Shown one piece after another: positions 63,706-64,000 of a stretch of 64,000 bases of DNA. Each line of letters begins with the position of its first letter. The first letter of the stretch is position 1. The DNA lies in contig JAIBAG010000001.1 of assembly GCA_019695305.1 (NCBI GenBank), forward strand, positions 82,774-146,773. Reading direction: 5' to 3'. A program made the position numbers and the translations under genes. The stretch is from a bacterium (lineage in GTDB: Bacteria; UBA10199; JAIBAG01). A model generated the notes under the pieces. The model was not told the origin of the DNA. It did not search any database and was given only the letters and a program-made list of their open reading frames with translations.

Positions 63706-64000
63706 TGATATTCGCTAAACCAGGCATCCATTTCCTGCGCATATTTTAACAGTGTTTCTTCTGCCACAGGGATGTGTTCACAATTTCCCAAGAGAACAAA
63801 TTTCTTTTTGCATTTTAAGCGATCATAATTTTTTTTGGAGAGCGATGCAGGCAAAAGTTTGTCTTCTCTGCCATGCAAAACAAGTGTGGGAATTTTATTG
63901 AATTGTTCAAAAGTAATAAGCGGTTTTGTGCTCACAAGACTATAACCCGCACTAAGCGTGTAATTATGAATAACAAGCGGGTTGGTTTTAAACAAATCTT
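63702..64000 (-). CDS. Alpha/beta hydrolase, C-terminal part
   Basis: The last 99 or so codons of an alpha/beta-hydrolase-fold enzyme cut by the right edge. IPTLVLHGREDKLLP holds the catalytic Asp strand and LLGNCEHIPVAEE the catalytic His; the nucleophile Ser lies outside the window. Probably an esterase- or lipase-like protein; the substrate is unknown. Confidence 0.8.
   Translation of the reverse strand, partial: DLFKTNPLVIHNYTLSAGYSLVSTKPLITFEQFNKIPTLVLHGREDKLLPASLSKKNYDRLKCKKKFVLLGNCEHIPVAEETLLKYAQEMDAWFSEYH

Overview
The window is about 64 kb of AT-rich bacterial DNA. It includes the dnaA-dnaN-recF-gyrB cluster and the divergent rpmH-rnpA-yidD-yidC cluster. TonB receptor, Pal/CpoB, RND efflux genes and lipoprotein signals show a diderm (Gram-negative) cell. 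CSLREA, MopE-like and DUF4215 modules, a bacterial Ser/Thr kinase and Gly-Gly-Cys C-terminal tails point to the former Deltaproteobacteria (Bdellovibrionota/UBA10199/Myxococcota-like). That placement is inference; no rRNA gene is present to test it.

Layout. 1-5.2 kb: a Cu/Ag tripartite efflux operon (TolC-like end, CusB-like adaptor, CusA), with a 92-bp palindromic element between cusB and cusA. 5.4-11.1 kb: a 1400-aa Cys-rich surface protein, a soluble Ser/Thr kinase and a membrane-anchored c-type heme protein in one operon. 11.1-13.6 kb: a sulfane-sulfur operon (YgaP-like rhodanese, ArsR-type repressor, CoA-disulfide reductase/rhodanese). 13.7-14.5 kb: a MaoC-like protein.

14.5-25.3 kb is the most interesting part. 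Reading leftward: a radical SAM/SPASM maturase, an unlisted 25-codon peptide gene ending SCKPVVY, an intrinsic terminator, then a tightly overlapped set of family-5 peptide-binding lipoprotein, sensor histidine kinase and FetA/FetB-like ABC transporter. Reading rightward: a TonB-dependent receptor, an NtrC-type sigma-54 activator and a receiver protein lacking its phospho-acceptor Asp. A good sigma-54 promoter precedes the maturase, and GGATAA/TTATCC palindromes lie in enhancer position and recur beside the regulators. I propose a sigma-54-controlled modified-peptide (RiPP) system, perhaps a metallophore or signal, with its own uptake and sensing parts.

25.4-33 kb holds Hsp20, a CbpA-like DnaJ, a decayed gene remnant, ksgA, a DUF2062 protein, tsaD, cpoB, two tandem pal genes, a nitrilase-family hydrolase, a receiver-like protein and a PilZ protein. 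33.2-38.4 kb holds a surface beta-propeller protein and a three-gene cluster (Tat-signal methyltransferase-like protein, exported FAD oxidoreductase, unknown exported protein). 38.5-48.2 kb is the replication and membrane-insertion core. The likely oriC is the dnaA-dnaN intergenic region, which also holds a striking 34-bp perfect inverted repeat. 48.2-64 kb has two unknown proteins flanking a 4338-aa repeat-built surface protein, and the C-terminal part of an alpha/beta hydrolase at the right edge. I saw no tRNA, rRNA, CRISPR array or complete insertion sequence.
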